NCBI RefSeq assembly: GCF_005222485.1
Contig: NZ_CP029078.1
Coordinates: 5,731,501-5,795,500 of the forward strand
Direction: 5' to 3'
Length of the DNA: 64,000 nt
Origin: Streptomyces griseoviridis
Lineage (GTDB): Bacteria; Actinomycetota; Actinomycetes; Streptomycetales; Streptomycetaceae
The position numbers and the translations under genes are program-made. The notes beneath the pieces were generated by a model, which was not told where the DNA came from, searched no databases, and was given only the letters and a program-made list of their open reading frames with translations. Shown here one piece after another: positions 8,820 to 17,311 of the stretch (position 1 is the stretch's first letter; every line of letters starts with the position of its first letter).

Positions 8820-9257
8820 GACGTGACCTCACTTCCGCGGGCTGCACTGCCCTGGGCGGGGACGTTCATGCGCCTGCGAGTGTTGCGCGTCACACCCGGC
8901 GGTGGGAAGGCATGTGCACGGATTGGCGGGGGCGCGCGGGTGCGGGCCGGTCCGGCGGAGCCCGGCGGACGGCGGGCGGCACGGGTCACGGGCGGGGCGG
9001 GCCGGGAGGCAGCGGGGCCGCGGGGCGGGCCGGGGGGCCGTGGGGCGGGCCGTGGCCCGGGGCGCGGCCGTCGCCGTCCCGCCGATGGCGCAACGGCCGC
9101 CGCGCCGGTTGCGCCGCACGGGTGGGGTTCGGCGCGCGTGCCGCCGTGTCGCGCCCGAACGTCTGATCCCGTCCTCTTCAGTGGGCCGCATAGATCTGAT
9201 CAGCTCCAAATACCGCCAAACGAGTTCGGCGGCGGCCCCCTCCCGGAGGTAGACGAC
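8820..9257 (+). promoter_or_regulatory. Divergent intergenic region between the sdh operon and the LpqW-like lipoprotein gene
   Basis: About 440 nt. The middle (8960-9075) is an extremely G-rich low-complexity stretch of repeated gggg/ggcc words. The last 80 nt before the lipoprotein gene are AT-richer (catagatctgatcagctcca) and end with an ideal ggaggt ribosome-binding site at 9244-9249. It must hold promoters for both directions; I could not pick convincing -35/-10 pairs. No ORF with coding character is seen here. Confidence 0.5.
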
Positions 9258-11516
9258 ATGTCCCACCACGGCGTCGGACTGCGCGCGGTCATGCGCTCGG
9301 TCGCCTTCCTTGCCGCGGGTGCGCTCGCGGTGCCCCTGCTCGCCGGATGCAGCTCCGAGGACGAGGCCGGCCGGCCGCTCGCCGGACAGGACATCGCACC
9401 CGCGGCCCGCGACCAGGTGGCCGACGGCGGCACCCTGCGCTGGGCCGTCGACGACATCCCGGAGACCCTGAACGCCTACCAGGCGGACGCGGACGCGGCC
9501 ACGGGCCGGGTCGCCCAGGCCGTCCTGCCGTCGATGTTCCGGCTGGACGCCCAGGGGCGTCCGCAACGGGACCCGGACTACCTGGAGACCGCCAAGGTCG
9601 TCGAGACCGAGCCCAAGCAGGTCGTGCTCTACAAGCTGAACCAGCAGGCGGTGTGGAGCGACGGCCGCGAGATCGGCGCCGCCGACTTCGTCGCCCAGTG
9701 GCGCGCGCTGTCCGGCAAGGAGAGCGCCTACTGGACCGCCCGCAACGCCGGGTACGACCGCATCGAGAAGATCGAGCGGGGCGCCAACGACCTGGAGGTC
9801 AAGGTCACCTTCGGGCGCCGGTACGCCGACTGGCGCTCGCTGTTCTCGCCGCTGTACCCGAAGGCCGTCATGGGCACCCCCGACGCCTTCAACGACGGCG
9901 CGCGCCGCAAGCTGAAGATCACCGCGGGCCCGTTCGCGGTGAAGAAGGTCGACCGCGCGGAGGACGAGATCACCCTCGCCCGCAACCCGCGCTGGTGGGG
10001 GCGGCCCGCGAAGCTGTCCGAGATCGACCTGAAGGCCGTACCGCGCGCCAAGCGGGCCGCCGCGCTGGCCGCCGGGAAGATCGACCTGGCCGACATCGAC
10101 CCGGACGCCGCCTCCCGCATCTCGCAGGCCGGCAGCAACGGCGGCCCCGGCAGCCCGTCGCAGGGCGCCTCTCCGCAGCTGGGCCCCGCCGCGGGCCGGA
10201 CCGCCGCGAAGGCGCTGCGCTCCTGGGCGCGGGCGCACGGCAGTGACGACGACGTCGCCGACGAGGAGCTGCTCGCCCGCAAGAAGGCGCGCAAGGCCGT
10301 CGCGAAGTACGAGCGCCAGCAGGAGGCGCTGCGCGGCTTCGAGGTCCGCAAGTCGCTCGAACCCGCCTACACCCAGCTCGCCCTGAACGGTTCCGAGGGC
10401 CCGCTCGCGGACGAGCGGGTGCGCAGGGCGGTGGCCCGCGCCCTCGACCGGGAGGCGCTCGCCCAGGTCGTCCTGAAGCCGCTCGGGCTGCCCGCGGTGC
10501 CCGTCGGCAGCCATCTGGCGCTCTCCGGGCAGGCCGCCTACGCCGACAACAGCGGCGCGCTCGGCGGCCAGGACACCGCCGAGGCGCAGGCGCTGCTCGC
10601 CGACGCCGGGTGGGTGCCGGGCGCTCCGGTCAAGGACAAGAAGAAGGGCGAGAAGGCGGCGGGCTCCGAGGGCAAGAAGTCCCAGGACGAGTCCGAGGGC
10701 GGCAGCGACGGGGCGTACATCGTCGGCGAGGACAACAAGGGCCACGACGACCACGACCACAAGGGCCACGACGACGGCCAGGACAAGAAGGCCCATGAGG
10801 GCGGCGAGGGCGGCGAGGGCGGTGCCAGGCACCTCGCGGACGGCAAGCAGTACGGCGGTGAGGCGCACCTCAAGCAGGGCGGCGCGGCCGGCGCGGCGGG
10901 TGCCTACGCCCCGAAGGGCACCGCGGCCCCCGCGCCCGCGCCCGGCCCGCTGGCCAAGGACGGCAAGCCGCTGACCCTGCGGTTCGTGCTGCCGTCGGGC
11001 GCCGGTTCCGAGTCGCTGCGGGCGGTGGCCGAGCGGATCGGCACGATGCTGGAGCGGGTCGGCATCAGGACCGACATCACCAAGGTCCCGGACAGCAGCT
11101 ACTTCAAGGACCACATCGCGTCCGGCCAGTACGACCTGGCCCTCTACTCGTGGCCCGCCTCCGCGTACCCGGCCACCGACGCCCGGCCGATCTACGCCAA
11201 GCCGGTGCCCGCGGCCGACGGCTCCCTGAACGTCGAGCAGAACTACACCAGGGTCGGCACCGACCAGGTCGATCAACTGTTCGATCGCGCGGCCGCCACC
11301 CTCGACGACGACGAGAGCCGCTCCCTGATCCGCAAGGCCGACTCCCGCATCTGGGCCTCCGCCGGATCCATCCCGCTCTACCAGCGCCCCCAGCTCACCG
11401 CGGCCCGCAAGGACCTGGCCAACGCCGGCTCCTTCGGCTTCCAGACCCCCGTCTACCAGGACATGGGCTTCCTGAAGAACGGCACCAAGCCGTCCACCGC
11501 GCCCAACGGGAACTGA
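9258..11516 (+). CDS. LpqW/OppA-like extracytoplasmic substrate-binding lipoprotein with a His/Asp-rich insertion
   Basis: 752 aa. The ATG at 9258 is 8 nt after ggaggt. A lipoprotein signal peptide ends in LLAGC (lipidated Cys31). The body is an SBP_bac_5 (oligopeptide-binding) fold: DGGTLRWAVDDIPETLNAY at the start, AVWSDGREIGAADFVAQW, and DLALYSWPASAYP near the C-terminus. At about 750 residues it is longer than usual. Between residues ~455 and ~560 lies a charged, low-complexity insertion whose core (~492-515) is rich in His, Asp and Lys (GHDDHDHKGHDD). No permease or ATPase genes accompany it. Its position directly upstream of typA parallels mycobacterial lpqW, an SBP-fold lipoprotein involved in cell-envelope glycolipid synthesis, so an LpqW-like role is possible. 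A plain peptide-binding protein is the alternative. Confidence 0.82.
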   Translation: MSHHGVGLRAVMRSVAFLAAGALAVPLLAGCSSEDEAGRPLAGQDIAPAARDQVADGGTLRWAVDDIPETLNAYQADADAATGRVAQAVLPSMFRLDAQGRPQRDPDYLETAKVVETEPKQVVLYKLNQQAVWSDGREIGAADFVAQWRALSGKESAYWTARNAGYDRIEKIERGANDLEVKVTFGRRYADWRSLFSPLYPKAVMGTPDAFNDGARRKLKITAGPFAVKKVDRAEDEITLARNPRWWGRPAKLSEIDLKAVPRAKRAAALAAGKIDLADIDPDAASRISQAGSNGGPGSPSQGASPQLGPAAGRTAAKALRSWARAHGSDDDVADEELLARKKARKAVAKYERQQEALRGFEVRKSLEPAYTQLALNGSEGPLADERVRRAVARALDREALAQVVLKPLGLPAVPVGSHLALSGQAAYADNSGALGGQDTAEAQALLADAGWVPGAPVKDKKKGEKAAGSEGKKSQDESEGGSDGAYIVGEDNKGHDDHDHKGHDDGQDKKAHEGGEGGEGGARHLADGKQYGGEAHLKQGGAAGAAGAYAPKGTAAPAPAPGPLAKDGKPLTLRFVLPSGAGSESLRAVAERIGTMLERVGIRTDITKVPDSSYFKDHIASGQYDLALYSWPASAYPATDARPIYAKPVPAADGSLNVEQNYTRVGTDQVDQLFDRAAATLDDDESRSLIRKADSRIWASAGSIPLYQRPQLTAARKDLANAGSFGFQTPVYQDMGFLKNGTKPSTAPNGN

Positions 11517-11535
11517 CCCTTCCGCCCCCGCGCAC

Positions 11536-11569
11536 GGGCCGCCGCCCCGCACCCGCGGGGCGGCGGCCC
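11536..11569 (+). terminator. Perfect 15-bp hairpin after the LpqW-like gene
   Basis: gggccgccgccccgc at 11536-11550 pairs with 11555-11569 around an accc loop, 20 nt after the stop. No T-run follows, as is usual in Streptomyces. Confidence 0.75.
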
Positions 11570-11758
11570 GCGCCGCTCGTCCCGGCCCCCGGGACCGGTC
11601 CACCGGCCACCGGCGGGCCGGGGCCGCGCCACCGCGCGCGCCGCGGTCTGCCGAGCCACGTAACATGGGGTGAGGCCGTGGCATGTCAAGCCCGGCAGGG
11701 CCCGCGTCACACGGACGTACGCGAAGGCCTTCCTCACACTCCGGGAGTACTCCGCAAT

Positions 11759-13666
11759 ATGGCCACGCGCCACGACATCCGCAATGTCGCCATCGTCGCC
11801 CACGTCGACCACGGCAAGACGACCCTGGTCGACGCCATGCTCAAGCAGGCCGGTGCCTTCGCCGCGCACGCCGCAGAGTCGCTCGACGACCGCATGATGG
11901 ACTCCAACGACCTGGAACGTGAGAAGGGCATCACGATCCTGGCCAAGAACACGGCCGTCAAGTACCACCCGAAGGATGGCGGCGACGTCATCACCATCAA
12001 CATCATCGACACCCCCGGCCACGCCGACTTCGGTGGCGAGGTCGAGCGCGGCCTGTCGATGGTGGACGCGGTGGTGCTGCTGGTGGACGCCTCCGAGGGC
12101 CCGCTGCCGCAGACCCGTTTCGTGCTGCGCAAGGCGCTGCAGGCCCGCCTGCCCGTCATCCTGTGCATCAACAAGACGGACCGCCCCGACTCGCGCATCG
12201 ACGAGGTCGTCAACGAGGCCTACGACCTCTTCCTCGACCTCGACGCCGACGAGGACCAGATCGAGTTCCCGATCGTCTACGCGTGCGCGCGCGACGGCGT
12301 GGCCTCGCTGACCAAGCCGGAGGACGGCACCGTCCCGGCCGACAGCGACAGCCTGGAGCCGTTCTTCTCCACGATCCTCTCGCACGTCCCCGCCCCCGAG
12401 TACGACGAGGAGGCCCCGCTCCAGGCGCACGTCACCAACCTGGACGCGGACAACTTCCTCGGCCGTATCGCGCTGCTCCGCGTCGAGCAGGGCGAGCTGC
12501 GCAAGGGCCAGACCGTCACCTGGATCAAGCGTGACGGCACCATGGCCAACGTGCGCATCACCGAGCTGCTGATGACCGAGGCGCTCACCCGCAAGCCCGC
12601 CGAGGTGGCGGGCCCCGGTGACATCTGTGCCGTCGCCGGTATCCCGGAGATCATGATCGGTGAGACCCTCGCCGACCCCGAGAACCCGATCGCGCTGCCG
12701 CTGATCACCGTCGACGAGCCGGCGATCTCCATGACCATCGGCACCAACACCTCGCCGCTGGTCGGCCGCGGCGGCACCGGCAAGGGCGCCGACAACAAGG
12801 CCGCGGTCAAGGACCGCAAGGTCACCGCCCGGCAGGTCAAGGACCGCCTCGACCGCGAACTGGTCGGCAACGTCTCGCTGCGGGTGCTCGACACCGAGCG
12901 TCCGGACGCCTGGGAGGTCCAGGGCCGCGGTGAGCTGGCGCTCGCCATCCTGGTCGAGCAGATGCGCCGCGAGGGCTTCGAGCTGACCATCGGCAAGCCC
13001 CAGGTCGTCACCCAGATGATCGACGGCAAGGTGCACGAGCCCGTCGAGCGCATGACGATCGACGTGCCCGAGGAGCACATGGGCGCGGTCACGCAGCTCA
13101 TGGGCGTCCGCAAGGGCCGCATGGACAACATGTCGAACCACGGCTCCGGCTGGGTCCGCCTGGAGTTCGTCGTCCCCTCCCGCGGCCTCATCGGCTTCAG
13201 GACCGAGTTCCTGACCGGCACCCGCGGCACCGGTATCGCGCACTCCATCCACGAGGGCCACGAGCCGTGGTTCGGCACCCTGACGACCCGTAACAACGGT
13301 TCGCTGGTCGCCGACCGCTCGGGCGCCGTCACCGCCTTCGCGATGACGAACCTCCAGGAGCGCGGTGTGCTCTTCACCGACCCCGGCACCGAGGTCTACG
13401 AGGGCATGATCGTCGGTGAGAACTCGCGCTCCGACGACATGGACGTGAACATCACCAAGGAGAAGAAGCTCACGAACATGCGGTCCTCGTCGGCCGACAC
13501 GTTCGAGGCGATCGTCCCGCCGCGCAAGCTCTCCCTTGAGCAGTCCCTGGAGTTCTGCCGCGACGACGAGTGCGTCGAGGTGACCCCGGAGGCCGTTCGC
13601 ATCCGCAAGGTCGTGCTCGACCAGAAGGAGCGCGGCCGCTCCGCGAGCCGCGCCAAGCACGGCTGA
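11759..13666 (+). CDS. typA: Translational GTPase TypA/BipA
   Basis: 635 aa. The ATG at 11759 follows gggag by about 12 nt; the start MATRHDIRNVAIVAHVDHGK is the usual one. It is a ribosome-associated GTPase of the EF-G family involved in stress adaptation and ribosome assembly. The G motifs are clear: G1 AHVDHGKT (residues ~13-20), G2 EREKGITI, G3 DTPGHADFGGE, G4 NKTD. Domain II follows, then the EF-G-like domains III and V and the BipA-specific C-terminal domain (VGENSRSDDMDVNITKEKKLTNMRSS). Length is normal. It is monocistronic between two strong hairpins. Confidence 0.97.
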   Translation: MATRHDIRNVAIVAHVDHGKTTLVDAMLKQAGAFAAHAAESLDDRMMDSNDLEREKGITILAKNTAVKYHPKDGGDVITINIIDTPGHADFGGEVERGLSMVDAVVLLVDASEGPLPQTRFVLRKALQARLPVILCINKTDRPDSRIDEVVNEAYDLFLDLDADEDQIEFPIVYACARDGVASLTKPEDGTVPADSDSLEPFFSTILSHVPAPEYDEEAPLQAHVTNLDADNFLGRIALLRVEQGELRKGQTVTWIKRDGTMANVRITELLMTEALTRKPAEVAGPGDICAVAGIPEIMIGETLADPENPIALPLITVDEPAISMTIGTNTSPLVGRGGTGKGADNKAAVKDRKVTARQVKDRLDRELVGNVSLRVLDTERPDAWEVQGRGELALAILVEQMRREGFELTIGKPQVVTQMIDGKVHEPVERMTIDVPEEHMGAVTQLMGVRKGRMDNMSNHGSGWVRLEFVVPSRGLIGFRTEFLTGTRGTGIAHSIHEGHEPWFGTLTTRNNGSLVADRSGAVTAFAMTNLQERGVLFTDPGTEVYEGMIVGENSRSDDMDVNITKEKKLTNMRSSSADTFEAIVPPRKLSLEQSLEFCRDDECVEVTPEAVRIRKVVLDQKERGRSASRAKHG

Positions 13667-13700
13667 CACAGGGCCGATCAGGCCGAAAACAGCTGAACCG

Positions 13701-13735
13701 GAGCCCGGGTTCCCCGTCTTGGGGGGTCCGGGCTC
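13701..13735 (+). terminator. Rho-independent-like terminator of typA
   Basis: gagcccgg (13701-13708) pairs with ccgggctc (13728-13735); the inner bases can pair further (ttcccc/gggggg-like). It is followed by ttt and lies 35 nt after the typA stop. Confidence 0.85.
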
Positions 13736-13935
13736 TTTGCAACCGGTTTTCCAGAAGATCGCTGTCCGGATTGCGGAGATCGTCGCCCGATACCCATGTA
13801 ACAAGTCCGTTTCGCGCCTTCTCCTCCCGAACAGTTTGTCCAGATTTTGGAAGATGTACGTGCCAGCTGTGACCGAATTGAGATTTGAAGACAGTGGTCG
13901 GTGAATGGCTCATGGCAGATAGTTAGCCGCGTAGC

Positions 13936-13950
13936 GCTCGGGTCAATGGG
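13936..13950 (+). repeat. 15-nt direct repeat, copy 1 (upstream of the first bldK-type operon)
   Basis: gctcgggtcaatggg occurs exactly here and again at 20645-20659, just past the end of the same operon. Its five A/T bases make a chance second copy unlikely in sequence this GC-rich. Confidence 0.7.
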
Positions 13951-14077
13951 TCTCGCACTGTGGGGACAGTGCCGACTCACGAGCACCAAGGGGTGTCTGA
14001 GTCTCCGTCAGGGGTGTCGGAGGACGGACGCGAACCCTTTTCAGTGGTGGGTACGTGAAGTCATAGGAGGAACACCC

Positions 14078-14164
14078 ATGCGCGGTGTCACGAGCACCAA
14101 GTGGATCCCCTTCGTGAGGTCCGTCCTGCACAGCTGTGAGTGTCTGCCCTACGGCCAACTCTGA
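14078..14164 (+). pseudogene. 28-codon ORF resembling the start of an oligopeptide-binding lipoprotein gene
   Basis: The ATG at 14078 follows an excellent aggagg (14065-14070). The product would be 28 aa: it starts MRGVTSTKW and ends CECLPYGQL. The ribosome-binding site and first nine codons match the start of the binding-protein gene at 27291 (gaggaggcactcc, then MRGATHAKW). After codon 9 the two sequences diverge, and no frame restores a lipobox. The simplest reading is a truncated relic of a paralogous binding-protein gene. The strong ribosome-binding site means it could still be translated as a small peptide or act as a leader ORF for the operon 116 nt downstream. It is not known to me as a described gene. 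Confidence 0.5.
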
Positions 14165-14279
14165 AGCGTCCGCCGACCGCTCAGTGCGGCGGCTCGCCTA
14201 CGCGCGTCCGACTGCGGATTCGCGTGCTCCAGAGCATTCGGACGCCACTCGGCAATCATTTCTGTGAAACGGACCAATA

Positions 14280-15317
14280 GTGACAAGTCCTATCGACATT
14301 GAGGGCAGTGGGACTTCGGTGGTCGTCGACGGCGAACCAGAGCCGAAGGCGAAGTCCGAGGCCAAGCACGAAGGCCGCTCTCCCGGCCAGTTGATGTGGA
14401 TCCGCTTCAAGCGGGACCGCACGGGTGTCGTGTGCGCCGTGATCGTGATCGGCTACTTCGTCGTCGCGCTGCTCGCCCCGCTGCTGGTCAAGTTGGCCGG
14501 CACCGACCCGTACACGCTGTACGGCCAGGACCCGACCTACGCCGACCAGCCGATCCTCGACGACTTCGGCCTTCCCCTCGGCTACCTCGGCGGGGTCTCG
14601 GGCGACCACTGGTTCGGTGTCGAACCGCAGTACGGGCGCGACCTGTTCGCCATGCTGATGTACGGCATGCGGACCTCGCTGTACATGGCCCTGGGCATCA
14701 CGGTGCTCGTCATGGTCACCGGCGTGATCATCGGCCTGATCGGGGGCTACTTCGGCGGCCGCACGGACTACTGGGTCGGCCGCGTCACCGACTTCTTCCT
14801 CTCCTTCCCGTCGCAGCTGTTCTTCATCGCCTTCATGCCCGTGGTGACGTCGTTCTTCGTGGATCCCCGCGAGGAGACGCCGACCTACTTCCGCGCCCTG
14901 GCCATGCTGATCGTGCTGTGGCTGCTGGGCTGGATGGGCATGGCGCGTCTGGTGCGCTCCACCGTGCTCTCCCTGCGGGAGCGGGAGTTCGTCGAGGCCG
15001 CGAAGGTGTCCGGTGCCTCACCGTGGCGGATCGTCCGCAAGGAGATCCTGCCCAACGTCGTGACGCCCATCCTCGTGCAGTTCACGTACCAACTGCCCAG
15101 CACCATCCTCACCATCGCCTTCCTCTCCTTCGCCGGAGTCGGCTTCGTCGAACCGACCCCCGACTGGGGACGTCTGTTCGCCGCCGGAGCCCAGTACGCC
15201 GAGCAGGACCCGGCGTTCATGTTCTTCCCCGGCGTGGCGCTGGTCCTCTTCGTGCTCGCCTTCAATCTCCTCGGAGACTCCGTACGGGACGCCTTCGACC
15301 CCAAGTCCGGTCGATAG
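14280..15317 (+). CDS. bldKA: Oligopeptide ABC transporter permease (BldKA-like, DppC/OppC type)
   Basis: 345 aa, GTG start at 14280 (MTSPIDIEGSG). There is a ~45-residue cytoplasmic N-terminus, then a first membrane helix (AVIVIGYFVVALLAPLL), a large external loop and about five more helices. The inner-membrane coupling (EAA) loop is EAAKVSGASPWRIVRKEILP around residue 238. It forms the channel with the permease encoded at 17312. It is first gene of a permease / binding protein / permease / ATPase / ATPase operon. That order is the order of S. coelicolor bldKA-E, the oligopeptide importer needed for aerial growth, and the position after typA also agrees. The bldK name is moderately confident because a near-copy operon lies opposite. 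No strong Shine-Dalgarno is visible. Confidence 0.82.
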   Translation: MTSPIDIEGSGTSVVVDGEPEPKAKSEAKHEGRSPGQLMWIRFKRDRTGVVCAVIVIGYFVVALLAPLLVKLAGTDPYTLYGQDPTYADQPILDDFGLPLGYLGGVSGDHWFGVEPQYGRDLFAMLMYGMRTSLYMALGITVLVMVTGVIIGLIGGYFGGRTDYWVGRVTDFFLSFPSQLFFIAFMPVVTSFFVDPREETPTYFRALAMLIVLWLLGWMGMARLVRSTVLSLREREFVEAAKVSGASPWRIVRKEILPNVVTPILVQFTYQLPSTILTIAFLSFAGVGFVEPTPDWGRLFAAGAQYAEQDPAFMFFPGVALVLFVLAFNLLGDSVRDAFDPKSGR

Positions 15318-15418
15318 CAAGTCCATTGGTGGGGGGTGACTGCCGCCCCCGCTCGGCCCGCCGGCCAGCGACTGGCAGTACTCATGGATAACAACCGACA
15401 GGTAGGTGGATCAGCCTC

Positions 15419-17212
15419 ATGATGTCTCAACGCGCACGCACGGCTCGCGCCGTCGTGATCGCCTTCGCGGCGGGCTCTCTCGTTCTCACGGCCTGCTCCA
15501 AGAACGAGGGCGGCAAGTCGAACACGAACTCCAAGAAGGACCAGAAGGAGGCGGCGGTCCAGTCCAAGGCGGTCACCTACGGGGACGAGACCGCCTCGGC
15601 GGGACCGGCCAAGGAGCTGGCCGGCGCCAAGAGCGGCGGCACGATCACCGTCTACCAGGAGGCGGGCATCTCGCACCTGGACCCGGGCCAGATCTACGTC
15701 TCCGACGCCGGCCAGGTCGCCAACCTGCTGTTCCGCCGCCTCACCCAGTTCTCCGAGGACGACAAGGGCAACGTCTCGGTCGTCGGCGACCTCGCCACCG
15801 ACTCGGGCAAGTCCTCCGACGGCGGCAAGACCTGGACCTACACGCTGAGAGACGGCGTCAAGGACCAGAACGGCAACGCCATCACCTCGGCCGACGTGCG
15901 CCACACCATCGAGCGCCTCTACGCGAAGTTCATCTTCGACGGCCCGACCTACCTCCAGTCCTGGCTGAGCGGCCCCGACTACCGCAAGGCGCTGCCCGAC
16001 GGCGGCTTCGGCTCCAAGCACCTGCCCGACTCGGTCCTCGACACCCCCGACGACAAGACCGTCGTCCTGCACTTCGACAGCCCGCGCCCCGACCTGCCGC
16101 AGACGCTCGCCATGGCGGGCTACGCGATCGTGCCGAAGAAGACCGACACCAAGGAGAAGTACGACAAGGCCCCGGTCGCCACCGGGCCCTACAAGATCGC
16201 CGAGAACAAGGCGGGCAAGTCCGTCAAGCTGGTCAAGAACACCAACTGGGACGCGAAGACCGACCCGGTCCGCCACCAGTACGTGGACGGCTTCGACTTC
16301 CAGTTCGGCGTCACGGAGTCCACCCAGACCAAGCGCCTGATCGCCGACCAGGGCAGCAACAAGACCGCCATCCAGTTCACCGGCGGTGTCGAGGCGACCC
16401 AGATCCAGGACGTCGTCAGCAACCCCGAGGTCAACAAGCGCACCGTCAAGGGCTACCAGCCCTACGTCATGCAGCTCAGCTTCAACCTCGACCGGGTCAA
16501 GGACAAGAAGATCCGCGAGGCCGTCACCTACGCCGTCAACTCCAAGTCCCTCATCGCCGGTGAGGGAGGCGTCTACGGCGGAGACGTGGCCCCGAACTAC
16601 TTCGCGCCGACCCTGCCCGGCTACGAGGAGAAGTACGACCCCTACGGCCGGCTGAAGACGCCCCAGGGCAACATCGCCAAGGCCAAGGAGATACTCAAGG
16701 ACGTCCCTGACTCGGAGAAGACCCTCGTCTTCGCGTACGGCAGCACCGAGGCCGGACAGAAGCGCAAGGTCGCCATCGAGGACGCCCTCTCCAAGGTCGG
16801 TCTGAAGGTGGTCGCCAAGGAGATCGACTCCGCCAGCTACTACGAGCAGATCGGCAAGCTCAGCAACCCGTACGACATCTACATCACCGGCTGGGGCCAG
16901 GACTGGCCGTCGCCGGGCACCGTCATCACGCCCATCTACGACGGCAGCCAGGTCACCGACGGCGGCTCCAACTACGCCCACGTCAAGGACCCGAAGGTCG
17001 ACGCCCTGATCAAGAAGGCGCTGACCCAGGAGCCCACCGAGGCGGCGGCGACCTGGAAGGAAGCCCAGCACTACCTGCTGGAGAACGTCATCCCGGCGGC
17101 CCCGCTGTGGTACACGAAGTCCTTCCAGCTGTTCGGCTCGCAGGTCGGCGGCGCCCGGTACAGCTCGGTGTCGAGCCTCATCGACATGACCCGCCTGTAC
17201 GTGAAGCCGTAG
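15419..17212 (+). CDS. bldKB: Oligopeptide-binding lipoprotein (BldKB-like)
   Basis: 597 aa from the ATG at 15419, 8 nt after ggtgga; a second ATG at 15422 is equally possible. The signal peptide ends in the lipobox LTAC, lipidated Cys26. A charged Lys/Asn/Ser linker follows, then an SBP_bac_5 domain that begins SGGTITVYQEAGISHLDPGQ. The family hallmark HTIERLYAKFIFDGPTYLQ sits mid-protein and YDIYITGWGQDWPSPG near the end. It captures extracellular oligopeptides and delivers them to the two permeases. The 101-nt gap after bldKA and the strong hairpin following this gene suggest it is expressed at its own level. The opposite-strand paralogue (23947-25710) has the same architecture but a different signal peptide. 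Confidence 0.87.
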   Translation: MMSQRARTARAVVIAFAAGSLVLTACSKNEGGKSNTNSKKDQKEAAVQSKAVTYGDETASAGPAKELAGAKSGGTITVYQEAGISHLDPGQIYVSDAGQVANLLFRRLTQFSEDDKGNVSVVGDLATDSGKSSDGGKTWTYTLRDGVKDQNGNAITSADVRHTIERLYAKFIFDGPTYLQSWLSGPDYRKALPDGGFGSKHLPDSVLDTPDDKTVVLHFDSPRPDLPQTLAMAGYAIVPKKTDTKEKYDKAPVATGPYKIAENKAGKSVKLVKNTNWDAKTDPVRHQYVDGFDFQFGVTESTQTKRLIADQGSNKTAIQFTGGVEATQIQDVVSNPEVNKRTVKGYQPYVMQLSFNLDRVKDKKIREAVTYAVNSKSLIAGEGGVYGGDVAPNYFAPTLPGYEEKYDPYGRLKTPQGNIAKAKEILKDVPDSEKTLVFAYGSTEAGQKRKVAIEDALSKVGLKVVAKEIDSASYYEQIGKLSNPYDIYITGWGQDWPSPGTVITPIYDGSQVTDGGSNYAHVKDPKVDALIKKALTQEPTEAAATWKEAQHYLLENVIPAAPLWYTKSFQLFGSQVGGARYSSVSSLIDMTRLYVKP

Positions 17213-17228
17213 CGCTCCCCGGCTGATG

Positions 17229-17262
17229 GCGGGGGCCCGCACCAGGCGGAGCGGGCCCCCGC
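17229..17262 (+). terminator. 12-bp hairpin between binding-protein and permease genes (probable attenuator)
   Basis: gcgggggcccgc (17229-17240) pairs perfectly with 17251-17262 around a 10-nt loop, inside the operon. Such hairpins commonly protect or overexpress binding-protein mRNA relative to the downstream membrane genes; that role is inferred. Confidence 0.75.
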
Positions 17263-17311
17263 GTCGGGATGAAGTCCTTTCACTGTCACCGCAGAGAGCA
17301 GCCTGCCCGCC

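Larger units (their letters stand above)
13740..14279 (+). promoter_or_regulatory. Long upstream region of the first bldK-type operon
   Basis: About 540 nt of lower GC than its surroundings. It contains a palindrome-like element at 13922-13935 and a part-match at 14197-14207 to the palindrome at 26997-27010. There is a pair of aggggtgtc words 21 nt apart (13989-13997, 14010-14018) and a 14-nt repeat tcacgagcaccaag (13977-13990 and 14088-14101). A 28-codon ORF sits at 14078-14164, with a weak hairpin just after it (ccgcc 14170-14174 with ggcgg 14188-14192). The region very likely carries the operon promoter and operators; no regulator could be assigned. Confidence 0.6.

Noticed and set aside
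8829..13804. Very long minus-strand open frames opposite the LpqW-like and typA genes
   Set aside because: Antisense frames stay open because of the high GC content; the plus strand encodes well-recognised proteins.
13901..14164. 87-residue ORF containing the 28-codon ORF
   Set aside because: The upstream part has no coding character or Shine-Dalgarno; only the ATG at 14078 has a strong ribosome-binding site.
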